A stretch of 64,000 nucleotides of DNA, from contig JAMYHL010000056.1 of the NCBI GenBank assembly GCA_025531455.1, forward strand, positions 62,001 through 126,000, in the 5' to 3' direction. Of the stretch, positions 12,405-23,043 are shown one piece after another. Position 1 is the stretch's first letter, and each line of letters starts with the position of its first letter. The stretch comes from Apiotrichum sp. Y4204 (lineage: Eukaryota; Basidiomycota; Tremellomycetes; Trichosporonales; Trichosporonaceae). The position numbers and the translations under genes are program-made. Under the pieces are notes generated by a model. The model ran no database searches. It saw only the letters and a list, made by a program, of their open reading frames with translations, and was not told where the DNA came from.

Positions 12405-13509
12405 CTAACGCAACTGGCGAAAGGTAACACTAATCCGCCCAGTCTTGACCCCCTTCTCGCGCGGGATCTCGTGCTGGCGTCAACGCTGTCCGGCCATGTC
12501 CGGTATGGTCAGCTGTTAGGCTCCGCACCTTCCAGAAATCCTGCGTTGCGCCTGGGGTGAGCATCGCCCGACGTATATCTCACCCTGCATGACAAGCAGA
12601 CTCCCATCTTCAAGCCTGAGATCAGCACGAGCCATCGTCCAACATACGTGATTCTTATACTCTCGCGCTTTCCGAGCGCCGCGACCTCCGCATCGCGCAC
12701 TTTCGCAACAGCGGGCGGTTTCCGCGGGGTGAGCACAAAGCTCCTTGCGGCGCCGAGGCTGACCGCCGCAATCACGCCGTTGTCCCTCGTATCCGAGTGT
12801 CGTCTGTCCTCAGATCTCATCCTTTCCTTGCCTCACCCAATATATACGCTCCCGTCCTCGTACTTGTTCAGGAGGAGCACGTCGAAGCGCACCCCCAGGG
12901 CCGCCTCGACTTTGGCGGTCATGGCCGCGAGTACGGCGGGGAGCGGGGAGTGCACCTCGATCTCGGCGCCCGAGTAGCGCATCTCCCGGGAGTGCGGGGC
13001 GTACGCGGCGACCGCGCGGGATTGGGTCACGGTGTGTCCGTATGCTTTTAGTGTCGGGTGGTCTGTGGTAAGATGTCAGAAAGGCCGTTAGGATATATGC
13101 TGGGGACGCACACCCTGCGGTCAGCCCCGTCTTCCCTCGGGCTTACATGTCTCGAGGGCGTCGAGGGCAGCGTACCACTCTGCCGATTCCGCAGATGTCA
13201 GCAACTGCGTCAGTCAGCGATGTCAGCTGCGTCAACGCCGGAACGCACGCCGGGGCGGTAGATGATGTCCCCGCCTAGCGCCGCGAGGCGGTACGGCTCG
13301 AGCGCGGCTGCCGCTGTGGGGGATATATGTGCCGATGAAGTATGTTCAGCTGTGGATGGGCTGGCGCGGACTGGGTTTCCGGTTTGTTCAGGCGACTCGT
13401 CGGGCCGCGCATCGCGGCTCGGCGCGATCTCCGCTACCGCATCATTTGTGGCCACCATGCTCCGTGTTCGCCGCGTGCTCCCCCTATCTGGTCGCTTTCG
13501 TTTTGGCAT
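12405..13509 (-). CDS. AlkB-family (ALKBH2/3-like) Fe(II)/2-oxoglutarate dioxygenase
   Basis: Seven exons (13509-13249, 13204-13147, 13062-12837, 12803-12648, 12615-12584, 12551-12529, 12473-12405) give 274 residues. The family removes alkyl groups from nucleic-acid bases; DNA repair is the likely role. Visible signatures are the iron ligands H184-S-D186, the distal ligand H253, and the 2-oxoglutarate-binding pattern R265-x5-R271 (RISVTFR). SLLVMQGATQDFWK precedes the distal His, and the substrate-side YSGAEIEVHSPLPAVL is also typical. The N-terminal 65 residues are basic and Ser/Pro-rich (MPKRKRP), consistent with nuclear import. Introns of 32, 32 and 33 nt and a 23-nt exon are unusually short. 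The start is the ATG opening the continuous first exon. ALKBH2 and ALKBH3 cannot be told apart here. Confidence 0.85.
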
Positions 13510-16343
13510 CGCGTCGATGTTTGGGGGTGGTGTCGAAGTGGATATTGTGAACGATGGGTGGATTGGATGGGAGGGTGGTCTTGTGACGTCAGAAGCCTGT
13601 CTATGGCCTTGGACTGTCGTGTCTGTGACTCTTGGTGGCGCGGTGGCCTTGCTGGCCGCTGACCGCTGGCTTGCTGGAAGCGTTCTGCTGTTCTGCGGCC
13701 AGAAACATCCAACTATGGCATTCTGCCGAGAACCACTCACGTTTTCGCTTCGATCGCCAGGAGGGCAGGAGGGCAAGTACGGGACTGTACGTACAGAATG
13801 ACACTGCAGAATACGCAGGTAACCCGAGTCCGCCGACACGTATGACAGTAGTAATAAGCGAACTAGCACCTAGCACTTCCCTCTCGGAGCTCGGAGCCTG
13901 CCCTGCCAGGGCTTGGACTGTGCTTTTTTGGGCACACGCCCATGCGGGATGCCTCGGGAAGACAGGGGCATAATAGGATATATAGGACATGCGGGGTACT
14001 TCATGCTGTCCAGCCAACCCCCTCCCGCCTGTTTACCTGCTTGGTTGGGCCAGACTCAGGCCTGAGGGTCTCAGGGAGCGGAAGGTAAGAGGGGAACTGT
14101 CCCCGATTGACTGTAAGCGATTAGAATCAGAACCTGGGTCGAGGCAGATACTTTGGGTCGAGCGAGTGGTGGGCGTTGCTTCTGTGGTCTTGCATGCTGT
14201 CAAGATGGCCAGATCGTTTGCTACAGAGCATCGTCTAATTGCATATCTGCAAGATCTGCATGAATGCAACACGCTGTTTGACGAGAAACCACAGGTTATC
14301 ACAGATCACCACGATTGGTGCACCCAGTGAGCCGCTATCTGCCTGCGCGCGGCCGGCGCCCCCTTGAACCCTTTGTGCATGATCGCTCGGCAGATCGGCA
14401 GAGGAGCGACAGCACTGAACCGTTTGCGATTAGGAGCTCCAATAATAATAGTATATCCCTAGAGCTCCTCCTGGTCTAATGCACTGGTGGTGGCATCCCA
14501 CTTTGGCGGACTGCAGTGGGCAAGGACAGAGGTTCAATCCGCTCTCCTAGGGCACGGGGCACAGGGGCTCTACGTCATAGTCCTATCAGTAGACCAGATA
14601 GGGCGCAGAATGGTGCACCCGTGCCATCCAACGCCACCGCAGCCTCTCGGGCGCTGCGGCGCCCGCAATCGGACACTGACTTCTGATGGATGGGTCTCTC
14701 ATTTGACCGAATCCAGCTTCTCCGCACGGTGCATGGCACTGCTAATATTCGTGTATGTGTCGACGTTGTTTTGTCGAGTATTGAGGAGAGAGATTGAGAG
14801 TGGGTGCAAAGTGAAGGACGCTTCCGCGAGCTTGAGGCACATGGCTGAACAGGGTGCAACGCCAAACCTTGTCCGAGGACCGAGAGTGAGGCCGAGGATG
14901 GACCAGGGAGGCCAGGGGAGGGTTGAAAGATGGTGATAAAGTTAATTGCCGGTGTATGAGATTGGGTAATAACAAAATAGCTCCGTATGGGCCTTTTGCT
15001 GACGCCGTGCATGCCAAGAACAGTGGAGTGGGTTGGAGAAGAGTCTAACAGAGCAGCATGCATGTGTCTTGTAAGTCATATGAGCAGAGGTTGGTAAAGC
15101 GAAGACGGGGAGGAGGGGGGGGTCATTTGATAGACCGAGTAGAGGAAATGGATCTTGTTTGTGGATCACAGGCTATTGCCAGGGTAACAAAGTCTTCACC
15201 TCCCAGGGGGCGGGATTCCTCTCTCTGAAAAGCAAAACTACCTCTCTCTCCCCTTGCTGCGCTCGAGGTCAGCTGCATTGTTGTCGGTTGCCTGCTCGCG
15301 ACCAGCCCACTCCTCGACATTGCACTCTCACATTACATCCACATCCACATCCACATCTACATACTCACTGAACCACGCATCTCGATCCTTTCCGAGACAC
15401 CGCATCACTGCAAACTCGCCGTGCGCCTTGCAATCAATCCTTTCGTCCTCCGCCGGCAATACCGCGATCTCAACCGGACGGCGTACAGTTCCTGGCACGG
15501 AGCACTCGGCATTTCCACAGAACTGTACAGCTCACATATCATCTCACACTTCCTGTCCCGTCTGAGCAACAGCCACCTCCGCGCCAGCGATATCCCAGAT
15601 CGCAGACGGACAGACAACGGCAAGGGCACCATCAAAGCAGTGCCAAGCCACCACGATCCACCGAGCTCCAGAGGCGTTCCCAGGACCCTCTCATTCGTAC
15701 GCGACCCACACACAGACACGCCAGCTGGCAGTCCTCGGTCCTTGGCACAACAAAAGTCAACTCGTATCGTGCCGCTGCACAACACCACATCTCCGCACTG
15801 ACAGCGTCCGTGAGACGTGAGACCTCGAGACAGCTCCAACATCTTCTTCATCCTTCAACACTTTTCTGCGCCTCGTTCCTCAACTTCCCGTGGCCTCTTC
15901 TGCTCCATCCTCGCAGTTGCACTCCCTGCCCTGTTTGACCTGTAGACACGGTTTTTCCTTTGCACCTCGCAAAAGACGAAACCGTCTGAAGACTTTTGGC
16001 GGTAGAGCACTGCGTATCCAGAGTACTATTGTGGCGCCCTCTCGACCTCGACTTTCTCTTGTGGACACGATTGCAATCGGTCTGGATCGAGACCTCCACG
16101 AGCCTGGCTCGCCTGCATAGGTCATCAGACATCGGACGCAAAGTGGCTCGCACTGGACTGTTCCACACGGCTGGACACGGGCCTTAGCATCAGTTGCAGC
16201 CACCCCATCCACCTCGAGTCCCTCTGGTCCGACGAGTGTAGGTTATCCAAACCTTACATTTTACGACTCCACATTTCTCCACCTCTTCCTGAACTTCCAC
16301 CTCGACTCCAACTTCCCTTCTTTCCCGCTTCCCTCACCCCGAC
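13510..16343. other. long intergenic region before HIT-like gene
   Basis: This 2.8-kb region lies between divergently read genes. The last kilobase is pyrimidine-rich and could be a long 5' leader of the gene at 16344. A tandem ACATCC array lies at 15335-15363. Short open frames look random. A tRNA-like stretch near 14475 was examined and rejected. Confidence 0.45.
15335..15363 (+). repeat. short tandem repeat, ACATCC unit
   Basis: Four consecutive near-exact hexamer copies sit in a pyrimidine-rich region about 1 kb upstream of the HIT-like gene. Confidence 0.6.
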
Positions 16344-18009
16344 ATGGCCTCTTCGCCGACAACATACTCTCCTTCATCGTCGACGACGCTCAATGGTCGC
16401 TTGGCGCCGATCCACTCGATGCACCCTGGTGTGCAGCGTCATGTGTCGCAAGGATCCCCGACTTCACCACTGTTGAGGACGCGCACCCCTATTGACACGC
16501 CGGCACCGTTCCCTATTCGCAGGACGTTGCATCCGGGCTGTGTGCTCTGCGGGTATGTCGCTAGCGCTAACGCAACGAGCTACAGCCCCTCGTCCTCACC
16601 GTCGTCTCCTGTGAACGCGACCATCTCGCTCCCGTCGCCGATTCGGTCCTCGACACCCGAGCTGCAGCGAGGGTTCCCCAGCTCCCAGCAGTACAACTCT
16701 CCCATCTCGCCATCTGCAGCCTCCACCTCCTCTACCACTCCCTTGCGACCCCTTCATCTCTTGCAGCAGCGCGAGGCACCCATCGTCTCTGGCCACCGCA
16801 TCATCTACCGCGACGCCTTTCTGACGGTCTTCCCCGCCGAGGGCAAGGAAGCGCTCTGTCCCAACGGGCGACACATTGTCCTCGTCCTCAACACCCACTT
16901 GCAGTCCGTGTACGAGCTTGTGCGTAGCGGAATACTCCAGCGCAGTGGGCAGCTAACACTATACAGGGGGCTGGCGACGTACCCATTCTCTCTCATATCC
17001 TTAAAGTCGCTACGACACTGCTTCTCGAGACCTCCGCGGCGTCCGATATTGACGCAGAACGTGGCTTTACTGCGAAGGATGTCGCGGTTGGCTTCGTCAA
17101 CGGCATGCCCCGTAAGTACCTGGCTTTGGTGAAACAGGTGGAACCGAGCGCCAGATAAGATCTCTGGCACTGGTTGCTTCTTGTCTCCGTTTTCCTTCCT
17201 TGGGAGCCCAGTTCCAGCTCGCCAGCCGCCACGTGACTGTCCATACTAATCTATGCGCAGGCGACCCTCGCTTCCCCTACCCGCATCTTCATGCGCAGGC
17301 CTTCCTCGGTCCGTTTGACAAGAACCTCGCGGGCACCTCGTTGTGGCGCCGCAACGTCGTGTACGGCTCGCTGAACTGGTGGAGCATTGACGACCTCCGC
17401 GCCGAGATCCGTGAGGAGACATCCAATAATCGCGTCAAATCGGGCTATGACGACCGACTCGAGGCGCCGATCGACAAGGTCCCCGATGCTGGAGCCGTGG
17501 ACGTGAGTGGAAACGAGTGTCGTCTCTTGCCGGCTATATATAGTGTGCGCCAAGCACGCATCCCTGACAATCCCAAACGTTGCAACAGTGTGCCTATCCG
17601 TTCACTGTCACGTTGATCCCTCCTCCAGGCTGATTCTCTTCTCCCCCTCTGCGTGGTTTGGTGCTGATAATTGCAGGGACTACCCAACGCCATGGATCCC
17701 AATGCGTACTCGAATGGCACCCAGTCCGACCATAACGCCGCCGACTTTGCACGTCTAAAAGGCGACTCCTTCGTGCGCACCTCAAACGGGGGATCGCCGA
17801 CAAAACTTTCATCTCCAACGAAGAGCGCCTCGCCGACAAAGAGTATGTCCCCGACCAAGCGGTCTTCGATAAGCGCAAAGGATCGCGCCCAGCGCATCGC
17901 GTTACTCCGCATTGACTCGGATGGCTCGGCGAGGACTGTAAAGGAATCCAGGGACCAGGGCGACTACGGGCCGGACAACTCGAGCATCAGCAGCACCGAC
18001 ACGCGCTAG
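16344..18009 (+). CDS. HIT-superfamily (histidine triad-like) protein
   Basis: Exons 16344-16552, 16586-16919, 16967-17111, 17261-17502 and 17677-18009 give 420 residues. The core is a nucleotide-binding HIT-type fold. IIYRDAFLTVFPA opens the domain near residue 135, and PHLHAQAF carries H238-x-H240-x-Q242, the GalT/Ap4A-phosphorylase-like variant in which Gln replaces the third His. A nucleotidyl transferase or hydrolase activity is inferred only from the superfamily. The first 125 residues are Ser/Pro/Thr-rich. The C-terminus has four SPTK motifs, with serines at 350, 356, 362 and 368, which suit proline-directed kinases. Intron 1 is 33 nt, stop-free and in frame, so 11 extra residues are possible if it is retained. 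Introns 3 and 4 are longer (149 and 174 nt). Confidence 0.75.
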
Positions 18010-18684
18010 CGCAACCGCAGCTGGCAACGCGCAGCGACCCGCATTTTGCATTTGCATATTCACAGCCATACTCCCCTTCCTCCCTTCATGACGACGCGGC
18101 GCTGTCGCCTGTCGTACGATACACGACCAAACAAGACGCTAGAGTAGTTCCCAACCTGTACACACCACCATGTTAGGCGTTCACGTCGACCAGGCGGGCG
18201 CGGCGTGGCGCAGGGCACGAGATGAGGACATCGCGGATGGAACACCTCCCCTGTCGCCGAACTGGACTTACCCTCCCTACCCACGACAATGGGGACTCTA
18301 ACCACTGACCATTCATTGTCGCAGACGATCGCCGCGACGCTTACAGATGGCCTGTGGTTGATGGACAATAGACTTGAAATGCGCATCAGGTTTGGCGCGG
18401 AAACAACAGTCGACAAGCGGAAGAGACAAGCAGATATACTACGGACAAGATTGGGCGAGGCGCAGGCAATGCCAAGGAATGGTGCGGTATTAGTTTTAGC
18501 GGTAATGACAGTGTACTTGCAATCATAATTGTCGACCAACTGAGATCGGACTGATCAGCAGCAAGGCATGCATCTCACTCCGCAAATGCGGGCAATCTAA
18601 CAACGTAGATGGAAATGAACAGATGGAAGATTCGATACGGTAATGATATATTCAGTCGGCTGTAACTTGTGCATCGAATATCGT
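18010..18684. other. convergent intergenic region
   Basis: This is the 3' flank of both the HIT-like gene (+) and the coiled-coil membrane protein gene (-). No coding frame, repeat or RNA was recognised. Confidence 0.45.
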
Positions 18685-20037
18685 CTACTGGACGTGGAGC
18701 TCCGCAAGCTGGCGCTGGTATATCTTGAGGCGTTCGGTGATGCGGTCCTCCATGGTGAGCTCGTTGGCATTATCGCTGCCATCAGCAATAGTCTTAATTG
18801 CACACTCACCGCGCCTTGTCGCTCAGCTTGCGCATAGCGTCCACGACCCATTTCTCGCGGCGCGCAACCTCGCGCTCGCGCCCCTCCATCTCGTCAAGGC
18901 GTTCGCGGATCGCGCGCCGCTCGGCCGCCTCGCGCTCCTTCTCCTCACGATCACGCACGCGCCGCCGCTCAGCAGCAGCATGTTCGCGGTCGCGCTCCTC
19001 GCGCTCCGCCTCACGCTGCGCCTCACGCAGAGCCACCTCCTTCTCCCACTGGGCGCGGTCAGACTTGCGCATCGCGTCGAGCTCGAACTCGCGCTCCTTT
19101 GCCTGGACTTCGCGCTCGCGCTCCGCGACCTCTGCTTCGCGGGCCGAGGCAGCAGCATCGACTGCCCGCTGCTCGCGGGACGACGTTGCGTCAAGAGTCA
19201 CGTCCGCGCCGGGGGCGCGGCACGCTTCGAGTTGGCGTGCGAGGCGCTCTTTCTCGGCCAGCGCGGCGGCCAGCGCGAGGACGGCAGGGGACGGCGCGTC
19301 CTTCTCGCTCCTCAGGACCCACACCTCGCGCGCGTGTCCGTTGACATTGGAGCGCACGACTGCCGCGCCCGCCCCGAGGTCCTGCAGTGTCCAGAAGTTG
19401 TCGGGGCTGCCATTTGCGTTGCCGTTGCCGTTCACGTTCCAGAGCTGCAGGCCTGCGCCGAGGCGTACGAGGTCGAGCGCCGAGCGGGTTTCCCCCTCCT
19501 GTGCGAGGAGGGCGGCGAGGGGAGGAGGGAGGAAGCCCGAGAGGTGGGAGAGGAGTGTCAGGCGCTCGGTGACGAGCATCTCTTGTGCCTGAGATCAGCG
19601 AGAGGCTAAGGCAGGGGAACAACGCGGATGTGTGGCGTTCTTCCACGTAACACCCAACACTTCCGACACCATTCTCCGCTTCTGGTACTCACACGCAGGG
19701 CCTTGTGGCGGCCGGTGACGGTAGGGAAAGTGCCCTTGGGCACGCCGAGGACGAGGGCGAGGAGGGAGATGGCGAGGGTGACGTAGAGGAGAGGGTGGGG
19801 AGCACGTTTGGGTTTACGCTGCGGAGGCGGAGGCGGGGCGGCGGGGGCGGCACGGGGTGACGGCGCCGGAGGGGCCGGGGGCGGAGGCGCAGCCGGGGGG
19901 TGCGAGACCGGGACGACGGGAACGTACATCGGCTGCTGGGCGGTCTTGGGGGCTTGGATGGTGATGCTCTGGGGCTCGGCGGACGTCGATGCAGCGCCAA
20001 AGTCCACTTTGATTGCGGGCGCGGGGGGAGCGCTCAT
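18685..20037 (-). CDS. Pro-rich single-pass membrane protein with coiled coil
   Basis: Exons 20037-19693, 19588-18810 and 18775-18685 give 404 residues. Residues 37-80 are strongly proline- and alanine-rich, and 83-99 form one membrane segment (LLYVTLAISLLALVLGV). Residues about 250-375 are a highly charged Glu/Arg heptad-like coiled coil. The last 29 residues (TMEDRITERLKIYQ) come from exon 3 and continue the helix. No enzyme motif is visible. The layout suits a membrane-anchored tether or scaffold, but this is inference and I do not recognise the family. A TATATAAA element lies 93 nt upstream of the ATG. Confidence 0.75.
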
Positions 20038-20129
20038 CGTGCTGCCTGTGTTACTTGTTAGGTGCGATCAGCAGGGATAGGAATCCAAAGAGATGAAAGA
20101 AGAGAGGAGAACGCGACGCGACGCGCTCA

Positions 20130-20137
20130 TTTATATA
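20130..20137 (-). promoter_or_regulatory. TATA box of the coiled-coil membrane protein gene
   Basis: TATATAAA on the minus strand lies 93 nt upstream of the ATG at 20037, a normal distance for a fungal TATA element. Confidence 0.55.
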
Positions 20138-21564
20138 TCTACTTTTCCGGCAAGGTCTTGCGCTCCACGGCTCATGTTCGAGTTGTGGACAATGAACAGC
20201 GCAATGTACGAACATGAGCGCGATCCGCGATGCCCAGGCGACAAAAGACACCGTGCGCGCGGCCCGAGCGCGTCACTGTGGCCAGCCACATGAGTACGCG
20301 ATCCACAAGTACATTATCCTTGTTGTCCCCCTCCTACGATGCTGTACTGTATATCCTGCGATCCTGCAGGAGGATGAGGACGGTGAGGATCCTTCGATCC
20401 TGAGAAGCGCTTGAGTGCAACCGCACAGGTTCGCAGCATCGCGCGTAAGCTCATGATGATGATGGCTGGCTTCTTTTGCGTCCTCTATCAACTTCTGATC
20501 GCCTGGTACTATCCCATTGTCCGCTGATCCTGTATTAGCTCCATTGTCCCCTTGCGGATCTCATGGTTTGCACAGGGTTGTCCCCGATATCCTGATATCC
20601 CGGTACACCCCATCCCCGACGCTGCGACGTTGATTCTTGCTGCTCCCTCCTGCTTCTCCTGATACGCGTTGCGTCGCCGCCGCGCTGCTCTGGCTGCTCC
20701 GCATGTCCTTTCCTGGACCACACTCTTCCCATGATCCTATGGTCGCATACTTCCCACGCCCGAGGCGCGTGCGCGCCCATCCTCCTGATATAGCTGATAT
20801 CCTGATCCAGCCGATCCTCTCACATATCCCGATCAATGCCCCGCCCGCGCCGCCATGGCCTGCGCGCGGGCCGCTCCCTCCCCTCATTCCTTTCACGAAA
20901 TCATCCTCGGACCTTCCCCCCAGGCCCCCAGTCTGCCCCCCCAAGGACCACCTCCCACTTCTCCGGGCCTCGCGTCGTAAGACCCCTTTCTGTTTCTATG
21001 TTTCCGCGTCTGCACATTCCTCCCTCCTTTCCTGTCTCCAGCACGCGTTCCTGCAGGTCGCCTCGAAGCGTTGGCGCGCTGGCACGTTAATCTTGATATA
21101 CTGGCTTCTGGCTCCTGCCCTCCTGGATTGCGCGCGCGCTCGGGCCGCGCCACGTCAGACGACATGCTTCGTGCGCAGCGCGCAGCGCGCAAGCGGCACC
21201 TCGCTTCGGCTTGTGCTAAGCCAGGTGGTGCGGTGGCCACCCCGGCTCGGTCCCTCTGACGTATGCACGGAAGAGAGGACGCGAGATCGCATGTTGAGCG
21301 GGCAATCTTGTAGAGATCGGAGAAATAATATACAATGTCATCTTGCCTTCTGCGAGTGTCTTCGTACCTCAGTAATCAGTAATATATTCAGTCACGAAAG
21401 AATCAGTTGTCGGTCAGCGGTCCTCTACCCCAAACAGAGGGAGTCGTCTCAACGCGAGACAAGTGGCTGATCCTTCACTGGGCTCTCGATCCACCCAACA
21501 TCCCCCACTCCATCCCCGGCACCCGCCCCACCCTCCGTTCCACAAAACCATACAACCCTGCATA
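20138..21564. other. intergenic, no supported gene
   Basis: This stretch lies between two minus-strand genes. It contains several ATATCC/GATATC-like oligonucleotides around 20585-20830 and a long open frame on the plus strand that I do not accept as coding. No RNA gene seen. Confidence 0.4.
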
Positions 21565-22368
21565 TTAAGCTGACGTAGTAGCGGACGAGACAGCGGCGGC
21601 GGCGGCGGCAGCCGGCTCGGGAGTGAGAAGGACCTTGGGGATCGAGGTGGCGATAACGCCCGAAACGGCCATTCTGTTGTCAGCAAACATAATAAAGCGG
21701 GCGTGATTGAAGGCTGGGAGGAAAGAGGATTGTACGAGACTTGCTGGCCGGAGGTACTGTCTGAGCAGACAATGTGGGCGCGTCGTTATCTCCGGATCTC
21801 TGGGAGTATTCCACAGATATCAAGAATCAAGTCCACTCTCGCCATGACCCCGTCCGCTCTTCATTCGCCCACTCTTGCAACGATACCTCATCTCATCACC
21901 ACACTTACCCAAGTAGCGCAAGCGGCGAGTTGGCATCCTTGTTTGTGCGCAACGGCTCCTGCACGACGTACTGCTGCACTGCGATGCACATCGCGGTCCA
22001 GATGATGCTGCCGTCAGTGAGATCCGGGGAAGATGCTAGTCCATAGACGACATCGACTTGGCCGTGCCTGCTTCACCTGGGAGCACCGAACAGCAGTATG
22101 CACAAGTACGATAACACAAAAAAACCCACAATCCGCGATCATTCCTACTCACAGAGGATTACGCATGAACATACCACCACCCGCAAGCATCATCGTTGCG
22201 CTCCCAAAGAAGTCGCGGTGCTCGGCCCATGCCGCACTTGTCGGCAGGTGGTACGGGAACGTCCTGCTGTCAGTCTTTTGTAGCACGTAACAGTCAGGCC
22301 GTGGAGGAAAGCACCCACTTCTCGACCCGCGCGTCGGCCTTGTCGAGTACGGGGGCGGTTACGGGCAT
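21565..22368 (-). CDS. Asterix-family ER membrane protein (PAT complex subunit)
   Basis: Four short exons (22368-22319, 22263-22153, 22007-21909, 21673-21565) give 122 residues, all junctions in phase 2. The family (Asterix/WDR83OS, UPF0139) works with CCDC47 in the PAT complex, an intramembrane chaperone for multipass proteins at the ER. The order of segments fits: a hydrophilic N-terminus, FFGSATMMLAGGGMFMRNPL, a central hydrophobic segment (IIWTAMCIAVQQYVVQEPL), the polar linker RTNKDANSP, and a last hydrophobic segment (LALLGMAVSGVIATSIPKV). An Ala-rich tail ends the protein. Homology is from memory of the family pattern, so the call is good but not certain. Confidence 0.75.
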
Positions 22369-23043
22369 GGTGGATGGCGTGGAGGACGATATGTGATCGT
22401 GTGGGCTTGTTCGGCGTCATCTCGTCCGGTGGCCGCTGGCCGTTCAGTTGGAATTGGACCATGCCCGCTCTTGGCCGGTTGCGGCTGCGATAAGCCACAG
22501 AACGAGTTTTACACGTAATTCATCCACCGTGACCACCATCAGCAACGATGACGGCTGTTGCAGCGACGAGCCCATTGCGCCAGTCGCCAAAGCTCAATGA
22601 GCCAGTCCATGGAGTCCATGGAGTCTCTGTCACTCTCCTTCACTCGACTGGAGCATAGACGGTAGGGACGGTGCAGCTCGTCGTTTGGAAAGTTGGTCTT
22701 TGGCAAGTTTGGGGCTGGGGGGTCCATGGCGATATTCACGCGAGACGCACGCTTGTTGATTAACACCTGATAGCTGATAGCTGATACCTGATCCATGGGC
22801 CATGGGCCATGGGCCTCCAGACCTGGCCACCTGGACGATGATTTCATGATCTGTGCGTTTCGCAAACTCGACAAACCGACGCGACTCAAGTGCGGCTCAA
22901 CGCTCGACGGCTCGCAAGATCAGAACAGACAAAAGGACAGGATCTCAAGTTTCAGCAATTCAGAACGGTCAACACTACACAACGCCCAAGGTGCTTCGTC
23001 AAACAACGCCCGTACACCTCCTTTCCACCAATATCACAACGCA
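22369..23043. other. divergent intergenic region, Asterix/TBCE
   Basis: This is the probable promoter region for both genes. It contains two abutting heptamer repeats at 22767-22815, listed separately. Confidence 0.5.
22767..22815 (+). repeat. two abutting 7-bp tandem repeats
   Basis: Four copies of CTGATNN (22767-22794) are followed directly by three exact copies of ATGGGCC (22795-22815). They lie 229-277 nt upstream of the TBCE start. Confidence 0.75.

Noticed and set aside
14455..14560. Possible tRNA gene with GGTTCAATCC like a B box
   Set aside because: The T-arm around the motif does not pair (only two or three of five positions). No acceptor stem of seven pairs exists, although CCCAC/GTGGG could mimic an anticodon stem.
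20637..21470. Open frame of 277 codons in intergenic DNA
   Set aside because: It lacks a nearby ATG start, and its product has random composition (many Arg, Ser, Pro, Cys) with no domain. No splice pattern extends it. A real but unknown gene cannot be fully excluded.
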